DNA from: Helicobacteraceae bacterium
Lineage (GTDB): Bacteria; Campylobacterota; Campylobacteria; Campylobacterales; Sulfurimonadaceae
DNA length: 8,859 nucleotides
NCBI GenBank assembly: GCA_030642185.1
Contig: DAOWOG010000031.1
Coordinates: 1 to 8,859, forward strand
Direction of reading: 5' to 3'
Shown here: positions 7,782 through 8,859 of the stretch, one piece after another
How positions within the stretch are numbered: position 1 is the stretch's first letter
Layout of the letters: each line of letters begins with the position of its first letter
The notes under the pieces: generated by a model
Database searches by the model: none
What the model was told of the DNA's origin: nothing
The model's input: only the letters and a program-made list of their open reading frames with translations
Made by a program: the position numbers and the translations under genes

Positions 7782-8859
7782 TTGAGTCAGAAACTCTTTA
7801 TCGAAACGCTTGGCTGTGCTATGAATGTTCGTGACAGCGAACATATGATCGCAGAGTTGAATGAAAAAGAAAACTACATATTAACAGAAGATGTTGAAGA
7901 AGCTGATCTGATTTTGATCAATACCTGCTCAGTTCGGGAAAAACCGGTTCATAAGCTTTTTTCAGAACTTGGAAGTTTCAACAAGCGTAAAAAAGAGGGT
8001 GCAAAGATAGGTGTTTGCGGCTGTACGGCATCGCATCTCGGAAAAGATATCATCAAACGGGCACCTTATGTCAATTTTGTTCTTGGTGCACGAAATGTCT
8101 CCAAAATTACCGACGTGCTTCATCGTGACAAGGCGGTAGAGACAGAGATTAATTATGACGAATCCGAATATGCCTTCAAAAACTTCCGCACTTCGCCCTA
8201 CAAAGCCTTTATCAATATCTCTATCGGCTGTGATAAACAGTGTACCTTCTGTATTGTTCCGAAAACGCGTGGAGAAGAGATCTCTATTCCGGCCGAACTT
8301 ATCATAAAAGAGGCTGAGAAAGCGGTGAAAACCGGAGCAAAAGAGATCTTTTTACTGGGACAGAATGTCAACAACTACGGCCGCCGCTTTTCAGGTGAGC
8401 ATCCAAAGACCGATTTTACCCAGCTTCTGCGCGACGTCAGTAAAGTTGAGGGTGTAGAGCGTATTCGTTTTACTTCACCGCATCCGCTGCATATGGATGA
8501 TACGTTTATTGAAGAGTTCGCTGCCAATCCGAAAATCTGCAAATCGATCCATATCCCGCTTCAAAGCGGCTCTACCGAACTGCTCAAAGTGATGAAGCGC
8601 GGTTACAGCAAAGAGTGGTTCTTAAATCGGGTGGCCAAGATCAGAGAGATGGTTCCGGATGTGATGATCAGTACGGACATCATTGTTGCCTTTCCGGGTG
8701 AAAGCGAGGCGGATTTTGAAGAGACCCTCGATGTGGTGCGCCGAGTCAGGTTTGAACAGATCTTCAGTTTTAAATACTCTGCACGGCCTGAAACGGAAGC
8801 GGCAGAGTATGAAAATACCGTCGACCCGGGAGTGGCCTCTTCACGTTTGACCTATCTGC
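7782..8859 (+). CDS. miaB: tRNA-2-methylthio-N6-dimethylallyladenosine synthase MiaB (3' truncated by window)
   Basis: Radical-SAM methylthiotransferase that adds the 2-methylthio group to i6A37 of tRNAs. The frame is open to the window end (359 codons). The N-terminal UPF0004 domain holds its three iron-sulfur cysteines: Cys12 (ETLGCAMN), Cys49 ([10 protein letters not shown]) and Cys81 (VCGCTAS; Cys79 is an additional one). The radical-SAM motif C-x3-C-x2-C is Cys150, Cys154 and Cys157 ([10 protein letters not shown]), followed by [24 protein letters not shown] and [11 protein letters not shown], all MiaB-typical. The TRAM domain is beyond the window. The start is TTG 7782: a TAA lies in frame two codons upstream (7776-7778), and the next ATG would remove Cys12. 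The Shine-Dalgarno is weak (GGGT), so coupling to the upstream gene, 17 nt away, is likely. Confidence 0.96.
   Translation, partial: MSQKLFIETLGCAMNVRDSEHMIAELNEKENYILTEDVEEADLILINTCSVREKPVHKLFSELGSFNKRKKEGAKIGVCGCTASHLGKDIIKRAPYVNFVLGARNVSKITDVLHRDKAVETEINYDESEYAFKNFRTSPYKAFINISIGCDKQCTFCIVPKTRGEEISIPAELIIKEAEKAVKTGAKEIFLLGQNVNNYGRRFSGEHPKTDFTQLLRDVSKVEGVERIRFTSPHPLHMDDTFIEEFAANPKICKSIHIPLQSGSTELLKVMKRGYSKEWFLNRVAKIREMVPDVMISTDIIVAFPGESEADFEETLDVVRRVRFEQIFSFKYSARPETEAAEYENTVDPGVASSRLTYL

Overview
The window looks like ordinary core chromosome of a free-living Campylobacterota (Epsilonproteobacteria) species, most like the Sulfurimonas/Sulfuricurvum/Sulfurovum group. The reasons are the gene order gap-pgk-tpiA-fabI, an HP0268-family small protein directly ahead of miaB (the HP0268-HP0269 order of Helicobacter pylori), an Opr/MOMP-like porin, and promoters with clear TATAAT boxes but no recognisable -35. 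By eye the GC content is in the 40s per cent. The genus cannot be fixed from this sequence alone. I see no tRNA, rRNA, CRISPR array, insertion sequence or phage gene.

Left part (1-3280, + strand) is a tight operon. It holds the 3' end of gap, complete pgk (start directly after the gap stop), tpiA (4-nt GTGA overlap with pgk) and fabI 19 nt further on. The first three genes interconvert triose phosphates and 3-phosphoglycerate, in glycolysis or, in an autotroph, gluconeogenesis. fabI encodes the last step of the fatty-acid elongation cycle. As read here fabI is broken twice, by an in-frame TAA at codon 79 and a 2-nt deletion about 50 nt further on. All other family motifs are intact, so this is either a sequencing or assembly error or a very recent inactivation.

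Middle part (3296-6176). A small predicted outer-membrane lipoprotein (- strand, convergent with fabI) and a 401-aa porin (+ strand) diverge from a 162-nt intergenic region. That region carries a perfect 11-bp tandem direct repeat next to a perfect 8-bp inverted repeat, the strongest unexplained regulatory signal in the window. The porin ends at a UUCG-loop terminator. It is followed by a stand-alone DppB/OppB-type ABC permease with its own -10 box and no visible partner genes.

Right part (6209-8859). nusA (- strand) converges on the permease. From the far side of a 179-nt divergent promoter region, an HP0268-like 80-aa protein and a 3'-truncated miaB (TTG start) run on the + strand.

I found no convincing new biological system. 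The points most worth a second look are the disrupted fabI, the direct plus inverted repeats between the lipoprotein and porin genes, the uncharacterised lipoprotein itself, and the orphan permease.
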